DNA from: Symbiodinium natans
Lineage: Eukaryota > Sar > Dinophyceae > Suessiales > Symbiodiniaceae
Direction of reading: 5' to 3'
Assembly: GCA_905221605.1 (NCBI GenBank)
Contig: CAJNDS010000650.1
Span: 1-32,500, forward strand
Length of the DNA stretch: 32,500 nucleotides
The number at the start of each line of letters is the position of its first letter. Position 1 is the stretch's first letter. The notes beneath the pieces were generated by a model. That model did not search any database, was not told the origin of the DNA, and worked only from the letters and a program-made list of their open reading frames with translations. The position numbers and the translations under genes are program-made. Positions 1-10,533 of the stretch are shown here, in pieces.

Positions 1-3000
1 GGGGGTGGGGGTTGGGGGTTGGGCGTGGCAGGGTGCGTGCGGTATGGGGGTGGGGTTGGGGGTTGGGGTGGAGCAGGGGCCATTTGTAGGACCAGCATTG
101 GCAGCCATGCAGGTCGAGGGATGAGAGTGGCAGAGGGGGGTAGGCGGAGCTGGAAGGGCGGAGGGCGGAGCGGGCGGAGGGCCCGGGCTTGCACTGGGGC
201 CCTGTAAAGTCAGCTGAGAAGCCACACCCATGGGCCGTGGACCATGAGCCAATGGGGCCAGGAGCCATGGGTTCAGTGGGGGGCGGGCCCATGACAAGCA
301 CAGGCGGCGGGGCAGGGGGTTGGGCGTGGCAGGGTGCGTACGGTATGGGGGTGGGGGTTGGGGGTTGGGGTGGAGCAGGGGCCATAATAGGACCAGCATT
401 GGCAGCCATGCAGGTCGAGGGATGAGAGTGGGAGCATGGGCCAGAGGGGGGTAGGCGGAGCTGGAAGGGCGGAGGGCTCCGCTTGCACTGGGGCCCTTCA
501 AAGTCAGCTGAGAAGCCACACCCATGGGCCGTGGACCATGAGCCAATGGGGCCAGGAGCCATGGGTTCAGTGAGTGGGGGGCGGGCCCATGACAAGCACA
601 GGCGGCGGGGCAGGGTGGGGGTTGCGGGTGGGGGTGGAGCATGGCGGGGTGCGTGGGGGGCTTGGGCAAACAGAATGTATGCGGAGCGGGAAGGGCGGAT
701 GGGCGGGGAGCGGGTGCGTGGGTGGTGGGGGTAGGGGCGGAGGGGAGACATGGGACCAGGAGCCATGGGTCCATGGCCCTGCAGGTCGAGGGATGAAGAA
801 TGGGTGCGTGAGGGGTAAGGGGTAGGGAGCTGGGTCCATGAGGGGTAGGTCAAGGGGATGGAGAGTGGGAGCATGGGCCAGAGGAGAGTGGGCGGAGCTG
901 GAAGGGCGGAGGGCGGAGCGGGCGGAGGGCCCGGGCATGCGCTGGGGCCCTTTAAAGTCAGCTGAAAAGCCACGGGCCAGGAGCCATGGGTTCAGTGGGG
1001 GGCGGGGTGCGTGGGGGGTGGGGGTAGGGGTTGGAAGTGTGGGTGGGGGTTGGGGGTTGGGGGTGGCAGGATGCGTACGGTATGGGGGTGGGGGTTGGGG
1101 GTTGGGGTGGAGCAGGGGCCATAATAGGACCAGCGTTGGCAGCCATGCAGGTCGAGGGATGAAGAATGTGACCAACACCAATGGGGCCAGGAGCCATGGG
1201 TCCAGTGGGGGGGCGGGGTGCGTGGGTGGTGGGGGTGGGGGTTAGAAGTGTGGAAAGGGTGGGGTGTTGGGGGTGTGGGGGTGGAGCCATGACGCCAGGA
1301 GCAAGGGGCCCATGTCAAGCACGGGCGGCGGGGCAGGGTGCGTGCGGGGTGGGGGTGGGAGTTGCGGGTGGGGGTGGAGCAGCTCAAGGGATGAAGAATA
1401 GGACCAGGAGCCATGGGTCCATGAAAAGCATGGCGGGGTGCGTGGGGGGCTTGGGCAAGGGGAATGTATGCGGAGCGGGAAGGGCGGATGGGCGGGGAGC
1501 GGGTGCGTGGGTGGTGGGGGTAAGGGCGGAGGGGAGCCGTGGGGCCAGAACCCATGGGTCCATGAGGGGCATGGGCGGCGGGGCAGGGTGCGTGAGGGGT
1601 GTGAGGGGTAAGGGGTAGGGAGCTGGTTCCATGACGGTTAGGTCAAGGGGATGGAGAGTGGGAGCATGGGCCAGACGAGAGTGTGCGGAGCTGGAAGGGC
1701 GGAGGGCGGAGCGGGCGGAGGGCCCGGCATGCACTGGGGCCCTTTAAAGTCAGCTGAAAAGCCACGGGCCAGGAGCCATGGGTTCAGTGGGGGGCGGGGT
1801 GCGTGGGGGGTGGGGGTAGGGGTTGGAAGTGTGGGTGGGTGGGGGTGGGGGTTGGGGGTTGGGGGTGGCAGGATGCGTACGTGGGGGTTGGGGGTTGGGG
1901 TGGAGCAGGGGCCATAAAAGGACCAAGCGTTGGCAGCCATGCAGGTCGAGGGATGAAGAATGTGACCAACACCAATGGGGCCAGGAGCCATGGGTCCAGT
2001 GGGGGGGCGGGGTGCGTGGGTGGTGGGGGTGGGGGTTAGAAGTGTGGAGAGGGTGGGGTGTTGGGGGTGGGGGTTGGGGGTGGGGGTGGAGCCATGACGC
2101 CAGGAGCAAGGGGCCCATGTCAAGCACGGGCGGTGGGGCAGGGTGCGTGCGGGGTGGGGGTGGGGGTTGCGGGTGGGGGTGGAGCAGCTCAAGGGATGAA
2201 GAATAGGACCAGGAGCCATGGGTCCATGAAAAGCATGGCGGGGTGCGTGGGGGGCTTGGGCAAGGGGAATGTATGCGGAGCGGGAAGGGCGGATGGGCAG
2301 GGAGCGGGTGCGTGGGTGGTGGGGGTAAGGGCGGAGGGGAGCCGTGGGGCCAGAACCCATGGGTCCATGAGGGGCATGGGCGGCGGGGCAGGGTGCGTGA
2401 GGGGTGTGAGGGGTAAGGGGTAGGGAGCTGGGTCCATGAGGGGTAGGTCAAGGGGATGGAGGAGCATGGGCCAGAGGAGAGTGGGCGGAGCTGGAAGGGC
2501 GGAGGGCGGAGCGGGCGGAGGGCCCGGGCATGCACTGGGGCCCTTTAAAGTCAGCTGAAAAGCCACGGGCCAGGAGCCATGGGTTCAGTGGGGGGCGGGG
2601 TGCGTGGGGGGTGGGGGTAGGGGTTGGAAGTGTGGGTGGGTGGGGGTGGGGGTTGGGGGTTGGGGGTGGCAGGATGCGTACGGTATGGGGGTGGGGGTTG
2701 GGGGTTGGGGTGGAGCAGGGGCCATAATAGGACCAGCGTTGGCAGCCATGCAGGTCGAGGGATGAAGAATGTGACCAACACCAATGGGGCCAGGAGCCAT
2801 GGGTCCAGTGGGGGGGCGGGGTGCGTGGGTGGTGGGAGTGGGGGTTGGAAGTGTGGAAAGGGTGGGGTGTTGGGGGTGGGGGTTGGGGGTGGGGGTGGAG
2901 CCATGACGCCAGGAGCAAGGGGCCCATGACAAGCACGGGCGGGGAGCGGGTGCGTGGGTGGTGGGGGTAAGGGCGGAGGGGAGCCGTGGGGCCAGAACCC

Positions 3001-3905
3001 ATGGGTCCATGAGGGGCATGGGCGGCGGGGCAGGGTGCGTGAGGGGTGTGAGGGGTAAGGGGTAGGGAGCTGGGTCCATGAGGGGTAGGTCAAGAGAGTG
3101 GGAGCATGGGCCAGAGGAGAGTGGGCGGAGCTGGAAGGGCGGAGGGCGGAGCGGGCGGAGGGCCCGGCACTGGGGCCCTTTAAAGTCAGCTGAAAAGCCA
3201 CGGGCCAGGAGCCATGGGTTCAGTGGGGGGCGGGGTGCGTGGGGGGTGGGGGTAGGGGTTGGAAGTGTGGGTGGGTGGGGGTGGGGGTTGGGGGTTGGGG
3301 GTGGCACGGTATGGGGGTGGGGGTTGGGGGTTGGGGTGGAGCAGGGGCCATACATAGGACCAGCGTTGGCAGCCATGCAGGTCGAGGGATGAAGAATGTG
3401 ACCAACACCAATGGGGCCAGGAGCCATGGGTCCAGTGGGGGGGCGGGGTGCGTGGGTGGTGGGGGTGGGGGTTGGAAGTGTGGAAAGGGTGGGGTGTTGG
3501 GGGTGGGGGTTGGGGGTGGGGGTGGAGCCATGACGCCAGGAGCAAGGGGCCCATGACAAGCACGGGCGGCGGGGCAGGGTGCGTGCGGGGTGGGGGTGGG
3601 GGTTGCGGGTGGGGGTGGAGCAGCTCAAGGGATGAAGAATAGGACCAGGAGCCATAGGTCCATGAAAAGCATGGCGGGGTGCGTGGGGGGCTTGGGCAAG
3701 GGGAATGTATGCGGAGCGGGAAGGGCGGATGGGCGGGGAGCGGGTGCGTGGGTGGTGGAGGTAAGGGCGGAGAGCCGTGGGGCCAGAACCCATGGGTCCA
3801 TGAGGGGCATGGGCGGCGGGGCAGGGTGCGTGAGGGGTAAGGGGTAGGGAGCTGGGTCCATGAGGGGTAGGTCGAGGGGATGGAGAGTAGGAGCATGGGC
3901 CAGAG
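1..3905. repeat. G-rich macrosatellite array
   Basis: Long, very G-rich tandem array. An anchor segment (AAAGTCAGCTGARAAGCCAC) recurs with its CAGCTG at about 211, 505, 959, 1751, 2552 and 3187, so spacings are about 294, 454, 792, 801 and 635 bases. Longer units gain or lose internal blocks. Within units there are runs of GGGGGTT-like heptamers, GGGTGCGTG motifs and repeated GGGCCAGGAGCCATGGGT boxes. The array runs off the left edge and ends near 3905. Long open frames on both strands (up to 486 codons on the minus strand) are Pro/His/Thr- or Gly-rich shadows of the repeat, shift between units and show no domain. I call no gene here. Confidence 0.9.
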
Positions 3906-3977
3906 CTTTGGATGGGGTGGAGTAGGTGGTAGGGGCAATGGGTCTTCACTGACGCCGCCCCCGGCTGGGGTCGGCGG

Positions 3978-4033
3978 ATATATATATATATATAATATGT
4001 ATACATATACATATATATACATATATATATATA
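3978..4033. repeat. AT dinucleotide microsatellite
   Basis: Runs of alternating TA/AT broken by single C and G bases. It lies just after the end of the G-rich array and before a small hairpin. No coding content is visible. Confidence 0.9.
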
Positions 4034-4047
4034 GTACCCCCCCATGT

Positions 4048-4094
4048 ACCCACGCCTTTTTCCAGAATCTCAATTTCTGCAGAAAGGCGTGGGT
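4048..4094. repeat. 12-bp inverted repeat hairpin
   Basis: Arms ACCCACGCCTTT (4048-4059) and AAAGGCGTGGGT (4083-4094) are perfect inverted complements around a 23-base loop. No T-run follows and no promoter context is visible, so it is not called a terminator. Confidence 0.75.
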
Positions 4095-4207
4095 TATTGG
4101 GATCGGGTGAGTGCCTGAAACTCTGTAAAACGTATATAAGCAGACGAGGCCGAAATGTACCATATTTAGTATACATAAGCACGTAAGTTTCGCTCCGGAA
4201 CAAGATG

Positions 4208-4414
4208 AAACAAGATGAAACGCATTCAAAATGCATTCACAACGCATTCAACTTGAATACGCTTTTTGATTCAAGATTCAAGATTCAAGATGCCCGGGCA
4301 AGTTCGGGCACCTTGAATCTTGAATCTTGCGTCCGCAGGCGTATTCAAGCTGAATACGTTTTGAATGCGTTTGAATACGTTTCGATTCGATTTGAATCGG
4401 TTTCATCTTGCTTC
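4208..4414. repeat. about 200-bp imperfect palindrome (foldback)
   Basis: The core stem pairs 4272-4296 with 4305-4329 (24 of 25 bases, arms rich in TTCAAGA, ending in TGCCCG) around an 8-base loop. Outside it both arms carry related ATTCAA/TTGAAT words, and the outer ends GAAACAAGATGAAAC and GTTTCATCTTGCTTC are near-complements. This resembles a foldback or MITE-like element. No target duplication was identified. Confidence 0.75.
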
Positions 4415-4454
4415 CACCCGTGCTTGTTCAACCTTCCTTACGCGACCTGCATCT

Positions 4455-5080
4455 TTAGGATTTGGGGCTCGCCTAGGGGCTCTCCTCTTTAAGGTTTACG
4501 GACCCCTCTTTTGGGCTTAGGGCATAGGACTTAGGGAGCCATAAAGAATTCGGGATCCCAGCCTTTAGGGCTTAGCGAAAAGGATTTCGGGAATAGGACG
4601 CCTCTTTCGGGTTAGGGAATCTCATTGGAGAGTAAATGTAAGGGAATAAGATTAAGGGATCCCGCTCTTTAAGATTTAGAGAAAAGACTGAGGCAATAAA
4701 AGTCATTTTTGCTTTCGGATTTAGGCTTAAGTTTAGGGTTTAGGTTTAGATGGTTTAGGGAAAAAACTTTACGGACCTCTCTTGGGGCTTAGGGAATAGG
4801 ACTTGGGGAAAACTATTCGCGGAATAAGATGGGGAAGAAGATTTCCCTAAACCCTGTAGGGCTTACCGAAGAGGCTTTAGGGAATAGGACCTGTTTTTCG
4901 GATGTAACGGCCCCCTCTTTAGGGTTCGGGAATAGGATCTGAGAGTAACTATAAGGGAATAAGATTCAGGGATCCCGTTAGGATTTAGAGAGAAGAATTC
5001 GGCAATAAATTTCATTTTCGCTTTCGGATTTGGGGCTGGCTCTGCTAGGGGCTCTCCTCTTTGACGATTTGGGATAGGTT
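4455..5080. repeat. degenerate tandem duplication, roughly 290-bp unit
   Basis: Two diverged copies follow one another. Matching landmarks are ACGGACC..CTCTT..GGGCTTAGGG at about 4498 and 4768, GGGCTTAxCGAA at about 4567 and 4860, and AAGGGAATAAGATTxAGGGATCCCG at about 4641 and 4953. The text is studded with TTAGGG-like words, suggesting a decayed telomere-like source. No open frame of interest. Confidence 0.65.
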
Positions 5081-5640
5081 TTTTGAAAAGGCTCCTCTTT
5101 AAGATTTAAGGACCCCCCTCTGTAGGGAATCGGACGCAAGCCTTGCTACCTTCTATGCGCGCTTCTATTCAACACCTCAGTAGCTTTTTCATGAAGCCAT
5201 TTAGTTAGGATTTGTAATGAGAATTCAAACGAGTGGTTGAGACGTTAATGAGATTCTTAGTAGGGTCTACTATAATCATCACAGGTGGGTAACACAATGT
5301 CATATGCTTTAACGATCAGAAAACTGCAACGACAGGTAAGGGTGTTCATGGAGTATGCCCTTTCTTAAACGGCAGTTCTTTTTTCAACAAATGATGATTC
5401 AGCTTGTCTCTAAATCTGCGCAAATTAGGCGATGACAGCTAAACAAGTTTGTTCTGTTAAAGCCTCCTCAGCAAAGACTCGTGCAAAACACATGTACATG
5501 CTTCAGAAAGCATATATCAAAGATAGTATTGAATATGCTATTGAGTATCCTGTTAATGCAGTGTTCATGTTTCGAGTAGTTAGGGCGTTCTTGAGTTCTG
5601 ATAGGGGTACATGTGAAAGGTCGCCCTCATGCAAGCACTT
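5081..5640. other. AT-rich unique DNA, nothing recognised
   Basis: About 560 bases of ordinary AT-richer sequence. A 75-codon + frame (5432-5659) has no domain, no GC3 bias like the exons further right, and no neighbouring exon that agrees with it. I see no gene, RNA or repeat here. Confidence 0.5.
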
Positions 5641-5681
5641 GGACTCACCTCGACTGTGAAGCATCACAAGAAAAACCAAAA

Positions 5682-5802
5682 GCCAGAAAGCCCGCGATCC
5701 GAAGATCCAAAAGGCCCAAAAATCCGAACCTTCCCGGAGCTTCTATCAGGAAAGGTTGGATTCTTGGACTTTTGGATCTTTGGGTTTATGCTTTTCTGTG
5801 GC
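5682..5802. repeat. 121-bp foldback element
   Basis: Imperfect inverted repeat. Left-arm words AGATCCAAAAG and AATCCGAACCTT match right-arm words AAGGTTGGATT and CTTTTGGATCT as complements, and both ends carry GCCA/TGGC. The arms are about 50 bases with a loop of about 18. It resembles a short non-autonomous foldback element. Confidence 0.6.
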
Positions 5803-5809
5803 AGGTATA

Positions 5810-6165
5810 AGCGTAGAAGCACACACAGTGGGCCAAACAAGTGCAAGGAAAAACAAATAAGCGCAAGACTATCCTACAAGCACAAGCAAGTGCAAAACAG
5901 CAAAGAACAACACAACAAAGTTCAAAAAGGCAATAAAAAACCAGAAAGAAATGTAACACATGCAAAACAAAGCACAAGTAAATGCAAACAAATTCTAAAA
6001 CACAAATAAGTGCAACAAGAGCAAACAAGGCACAAATACGTGCAAGCAGTCAAAAATGCGTGCAAACAATCCAAAACAGTACAAAGAAGTTCAAAAAACT
6101 CACACAGCACAAATCAGTGCAGAAAAGGCCAAAAAGCACGACTGCGTGCAAGAAGGAGAACAACA
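5810..6165 (+). repeat. CA-rich degenerate repeat tract
   Basis: Strongly strand-asymmetric (A and C far exceed T and G on +). It has many loosely spaced words such as GTGCAA, GCACAA and CAAACAA. It opens a 126-codon + frame rich in Lys, Gln and Asn and a Cys/Leu-rich minus frame. Both look like composition shadows, not proteins. Confidence 0.55.
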
Positions 6166-6769
6166 CAAATTTAGACACGATGGAAATTTGGGCTTTTGTC
6201 GTTTCGTGAATTTTCTATTTCGCGGTTAGTCCATTGCGGGGACGGGTGGAGTATATCTACACATATCGATATGTATATGTCATGTATATATATATATATA
6301 ATGTGGTATATGTTGCGATTGTGCCATTTTCTTAGCACATGGTTATTTCTATTTATTATTCTTGTTATTGTCAAGTATTATACTGTGGTTCTTATGTATA
6401 CATAGACACATATGTTGTATCACAGCTGACGTTTACAGTTATATGAGCTTATGTTTTAGAACAGGATACGCTCTCTGTGTGCTATGTTTTGCGGCACATG
6501 AAAATATGATATTATGTTATGGTAGTGATCTGGATCTTGATATTGATACTAGCCGATCCCAGACCAGCAAGGATACCTCGCGGCGGGGCACAGAGGTCGA
6601 ATTCTCACTGGCCAGTGGCAGCCTGGCATATTTTCGTGAAGCCCCCCCCAATCGATGGCCCCTTTTTCGACATATTTTCTTGAAGCTCCGATTTATGGGT
6701 TGTTTTTTTTTTTTTTGGCTAGGTCTGGCTCAGTCTTTTCTCCTTTTTCTTGAATCTGGCGGGTTCTCC

Positions 6770-6850
6770 GGTCCCGTGGTCCACCGGTGCGCCGGTCCTA
6801 CGGTCCTCTGGTCCTGCGGTTCCTTGGTCCCTTGGTCCCCTGGTCAACCC
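6770..6850. repeat. degenerate GGTCC-type minisatellite
   Basis: GGTCC or GGTTCC recurs about every 8-10 bases with changing spacers, and the tract runs directly into a CCCTAAA array. Probably slippage-derived. A + frame across it has no recognisable product. Confidence 0.55.
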
Positions 6851-6852
6851 CT

Positions 6853-6952
6853 CCCTAAACCCTAAACCCTAAACCCTAAACCCTAAACCCTAAACCCTTA
6901 ACCCTTAACCCTTAACCCTAAACCCTAAACCCTAAACCCTAAACCCTAAACC
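6853..6952 (-). repeat. CCCTAAA telomere-like array
   Basis: About 14 heptamers read on +, mostly CCCTAAA with a central block of CCCTTAA. It is interstitial, not terminal. No clear exon follows within 350 bases, so its relation to a gene is unknown. Confidence 0.9.
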
Positions 6953-7362
6953 CCCGTGCAAGCTTGCCCTTCCAAGCCCATCATGCGAGCATTGTGTCTG
7001 CAAATGGGGGCGCTGCGCCTCCCCCAGCCCCCCCGGCTGTTTTTGTTAGCTTCTCAGTGGATCTACAAATTACAGTTCTTAACAGCACGTGAATACTAAT
7101 TGCTAAGAAAGCAAATACTTGCTAGGGGTTGGAGCACTGTCAAACAGGCGAACACGGTGTTTGTAGTTTTCGAGGAGATCCAAGCGTAGAAAGCGCTTCA
7201 AAATACAGTAGTTCAAGCCTATGAACTGCCCAGGTCTCGAGCCAGACCTAGGAAAAAGTAAAAAAGGAGAGCCGGACCTGAGAAAACACAACACCTCCCC
7301 CCCAATTTAGGGTTCGGGGTTTGGGTCCAAGGTTGCTACCAAGAATACTTCTTTCCTTTCAG

Positions 7363-7434
7363 CGCCTGGCGAGGACCAACTTCCTCCATGGGCACTGGGC
7401 CGGCTATGTAGGCAATCGTGGGCTTGCTTTCAGG
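7363..7434 (+). CDS. candidate internal exon, product unknown
   Basis: Preceded by a pyrimidine-rich acceptor (TTCTTTCCTTTCAG) and open through RLARTNFLHGHWAGYVGNRG, ending at a possible donor AGG|GTCACG. The frame stays open for about 35 more codons. Composition resembles the better-supported exons downstream, but no neighbour could be joined in phase. Confidence 0.35.
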
Positions 7435-8335
7435 GTCACGGGGCTAGTTGAACATTTTTGTTCAGAACTAGACAAAGGAGGAGTAAACGCGCAACGGCGG
7501 CCATACCGGTCATGCCCAGCGGGCTGCAGGCCCTGTTAAGTCGATTTCGGAGGGAGGGGAGAGGATCGAACGCTGGCAAACAGACTGCCTGCGAGCAATG
7601 CACAAACAACACGTTTGGTTTGTGCGGCTTCAAGATGGTTGCAATCCCTATGCTCCATAGCATCCGTCAGATCGTTTGCTGGTTAAGTGCATTGTAGTCA
7701 GCCACACTGTGGTGGTTTGGATCTTGTCCTTTTCCTCCGAAGTTCCTTCTGCAACTTCTTAGCGTTGTCCAGTCTCAGCTTCAATGACATCGCGATGTTG
7801 ACAGTTTTGTTTCGGGAGTTCCGTTTTTGACAGAAGCTACTTGGTGCACGAGTTTCTCGCAGATTAATTCTTGCAACAGATGGACATACTACTATAAAAC
7901 CTAAAGCCACAAATCCCCAAACCTCTAACCTAAACCCTGAACCCAATATCCCTGGACTTAAACCCTGAAACGCTCGGGCAAGTAGTTTACATCTTCAAGC
8001 CATCCATACATTCATGGAGTAGGAGCGGACTGCCACGCAGAAGGCAACTTAGGATTGCCACTGTTAGCATGAGTTGAAGCTCCCTGGTTAATACTTGGAA
8101 CTGCGAATGATTTGCCGGCAAGCGGTGGCCCATGTACCACCGCGCGGGGTTGAAAGAGCGATCCAGGCTTTCGTTTTTACGCACGTGTGATGTGAGCGTA
8201 GCACGACAGATGCTGCCACCAAGCAGCATCCAGCAAGAACAGCACGCCAACATCCAATAGGAACACGTGGGAGGTTCTCGATATCTTTTTGCTGGTGCTG
8301 CAAACACAGATCAGTTGAGAGCACCACCAGCTTTG

Positions 8336-8426
8336 CTCTACTCTACTCTACTCTACTCTACTCTACTCTACTCTGCCATATTCCACTATACTCTCTATTC
8401 TACTCTACGAATAATCTACTATACTC
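8336..8426. repeat. CTCTA pentamer microsatellite
   Basis: About eight CTCTA/TACTC copies followed by decayed copies. A similar but shorter CTCTG tract lies near 10319-10333. Confidence 0.85.
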
Positions 8427-8503
8427 TACGATGCCAGCCCACCCACCTGTCAGGTGTGGTGCACTCCTGGGACGCCTGGCAGACCGACCACAACCGAAAT
8501 GAG

Positions 8504-8571
8504 CAATCCACGAATTGGGTGGTCGTCTGTTCGTCGAATGTGCAGAGGCCAGTGTGGCTAGACTGAAGCTG
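8504..8571 (+). CDS. candidate internal exon, product unknown
   Basis: After an AG acceptor the frame reads IHELGGRLFVECAEASVARL then KL, with a protein-like hydrophobic pattern. It abuts CTAACCCTAAATCC, and a GA donor (CTG|GAAACC) is possible. Other frames over the same bases are also open, so this is tentative. Confidence 0.35.
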
Positions 8572-8977
8572 GAAACCTTCCTAACCCTAAATCCTAAACC
8601 CTCAAGCTCAAGCCCTGTGCACGTAACTTCAAGCCGTAAACAGCTGAGTAGAGTTGATGGCTTTTCCAGGTTCCTGAGGAAGGCAATCAAAATCAAGGCT
8701 TTTTGCGTCTCCAGAGTCAGTCATGAGGAAGTGGTTCCCCACCACCCCTTCCCAAATCCTCATTCAGTCCCAGAAGAGCACGCTACACGACATTTTTGAG
8801 GCTCCTTGAACGGAACCGGCCCACTACGTAGTTGTTGGGATGTCGCTGGAAGATGTAACTGAACTCAGAGGTATAGTGCACAGTCCAGTCTTAGCATTTG
8901 GCAGTTGTTCTGGACCATGGGGCTTGCAAAGGGGATTCCAATTGTCCCTCGCTCGCATGTCCACGGCTTTGCCTGAG

Positions 8978-9119
8978 GCTGGTCGACGGCTTCTCGGCTC
9001 AGATTGTTGCTTCCATGACGCTGTGGTTTCCACTCCCGGATATTCTGGCAGCTAACCTTAGCTCCCTCTCAGGTGCTGATATCTCCATTGCCGACCCCAA
9101 GCACGCAGGAGACGAGTCC
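8978..9119 (+). CDS. candidate exon, product unknown
   Basis: The frame VDGFSAQIVASMTLWFPLPD continuing into ILAANLSSLSGADISIADP is protein-like and open up to a TAG at 9120-9122. The TAG could be a real stop or lie beyond an unseen donor. Upstream an overlapping frame (LFWTMGLAKGIPIVPRSHV, near 8910-8970) is also plausible. Confidence 0.35.
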
Positions 9120-9325
9120 TAGGGGGGCCAGAGGTCGTTTCCAGTGACTATTTCCGAAAAAGTTGGGGGGGCTTCCTACAATTACCAGTACATGGCATTT
9201 CGGGTTGCAAGGGTACCCCTTATGAACCCCAAACCTAAACCCCAAACCCTAAACCCTAAACCCGAAACCCTAAACCCTAAACCCGAAACCCTAAACCCTA
9301 GACCCTTCCGCTCAAAGTGCAGCAG

Positions 9326-9373
9326 GAGGGGATCAACGCCTGGTCATCAACACCGGCTCCTTGCCATGTTCGA
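9326..9373 (+). CDS. candidate exon before the upstream chain
   Basis: Acceptor GTGCAGCAG and donor GTGAGC frame an open read EGINAWSSTPAPCHVR, phase 0 at both ends, which fits the next exon starting at 9538. If GTTTGA at 9411 is the donor instead, the exon extends with VSSGSCKPPPGA. An alternative frame across the same bases ends at a TGA. Confidence 0.4.
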
Positions 9374-9537
9374 GTGAGCTCAGGGTCGTGCAAGCCGCCA
9401 CCAGGGGCAGGTTTGAACGGATTTTTTAGGGTTTAGGGGTTAATTAGGGTTTAGGGGGTTTAGGGTTTAGGGTTTAGGCTTTCGGGTCTAGGGTTTAGGG
9501 TTGTTTTACCCTTAATTCCCATATCTAATCCTTGTAG

Positions 9538-9655
9538 AGCCATAAGATTTCAAGTTTATGGGGCCCCCAACGCGAGCTGCGGGGAAAGGTGGTCTTGAAG
9601 TGCATCGCAGACTTCGCAAACAAAGGGCCCCAACAGACGAACGAATTTCAGCCAG
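9538..9655 (+). CDS. upstream model exon 1
   Basis: Open frame RELRGKVVLKCIADFANKG then PQQTNEFQP, ending at a strong donor GTAAGC (9656). The 5' border could be any of three AGs (9537, 9546, 9554). The last base of the exon plus the first two of the next exon give a Gly codon, so the 183-base intron, almost pure CCCTAAA/CCCTAAAA, is removed in phase. Confidence 0.6.
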
Positions 9656-9838
9656 GTAAGCTGATGTCAAAACCCTAGCCAGCAAACCCTAAACCCTAAA
9701 CCCGAAACCCGAAACCCTAAACCCTAAACCCTAAACCCTAAACCCTAAAACCCTAAAACCCTAAAACCCTAAAACCCTAAAACCCTAAAACCCTAAAACC
9801 CTAAAACCCTAAAACCCTAAACCCTAAACCGCTCCCAG
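9656..9838 (+). repeat. 183-base intron made almost wholly of CCCTAAA(A)
   Basis: The best-delimited intron in the window: GTAAGC start, CTCCCAG end. Between them lie roughly ten CCCTAAAA octamers flanked by CCCTAAA and CCCGAAA heptamers. CTAAAC words resemble a branch-point context, but that is inference. Confidence 0.7.
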
Positions 9839-9936
9839 GGCAGCACCATGAGTATTCCGATTGGGCGGTCATGGAACTCATGACGTGGAACTACGGCCTC
9901 TCGCTCGAGGTTGCCCGTCTGGCCTTTGAAGTTGAG
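9839..9936 (+). CDS. upstream model exon 2
   Basis: Reads EYSDWAVMELMTWNYG then LSLEVARLAFEVE, high GC3, stop-free only in this frame. Bounded by a CCCTAAA-type array upstream and by GTTTCGGGTTTAGG immediately downstream, which provides the donor GT. No domain recognised; a helical segment is likely. Confidence 0.65.
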
Positions 9937-9993
9937 GTTTCGGGTTTAGGATTTAGGGTTTGGGGTTTAGGGTTTAGGGTTTCGGGTTTAGGG

Positions 9994-10440
9994 TAGAACC
10001 AGCAGGGTTTCAGTTGGAGGTTCTAAGGGTTCGTCTTCGTGCTGACCAGGGGTTTCATGTTCATCCATTCCTAACTTCTTCTTCTTTTCGTTGCGTACAA
10101 CATGTCATGCTCAACATGTTGCGATGTGCTTTTTGTGTGATAATCTCACTTCATGCAGTACACAGCGCATGTGTCTATTGAGAGTAAACGTACAAGCACT
10201 AATTATCTCAGTATGTATGTTTCTGTAACAGTGTCGCGTTACATGCGTGTATACATGTATGTTTACGGTTCATGCACTCGCTGAAAATCGACAAGACTAT
10301 AAGACCAGCTACCAGCTACTCTGCTCTGCTCTGCTTATATTCTACTCTACTCCGTTGTGCTGCACTTACTGTGAGCGAGTGTGTGATGATGTAGCCACCC
10401 ACAGCAGTCATGAACAACTTCGACCGGCTTCTACACTGAG
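9994..10440. other. intron interior, nothing recognised
   Basis: Between two proposed exons: AT-richer sequence with ACATG-containing words, a short CTCTG tract near 10319, and short open frames without protein character. No foldback element was recognised. Confidence 0.4.
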
Positions 10441-10533
10441 GAGATGAAAGAAGCTGCGGAGTACTTGTCCAAGAAGGCTGTGCGTCGGGGGCACATGCTG
10501 CTGTCCCATCTTCTCTTTTCTGTTGCCTTGAGG
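10441..10533 (+). CDS. upstream model exon 3
   Basis: Reads EMKEAAEYLSKKAVRRG then HMLLSHLLFSVALR, an amphipathic helix followed by a hydrophobic one. It starts in phase 0 after CTGAG, matching the end of the previous exon. A GC donor (AGG|GCATGA) precedes an in-frame TGA, so a genuine C-terminus ending ALRA is the alternative. Confidence 0.55.

Noticed and set aside
2585-4045. 486-codon minus-strand ORF and many similar long ORFs in 1-3900
   Set aside because: Pro/His/Thr-rich low complexity produced by the G-rich array; the frame changes between repeat units and no domain or splice context is seen.
6853-6952. True chromosome end
   Set aside because: Complex sequence continues on both sides and the array is short and mixed; dozens of similar arrays lie inside the window.
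7436-8327. Minus-strand ORFs of 75-106 codons as genes
   Set aside because: Composition is ordinary non-coding, no domains, no splice-consistent neighbours, and all supported exons are on the + strand.
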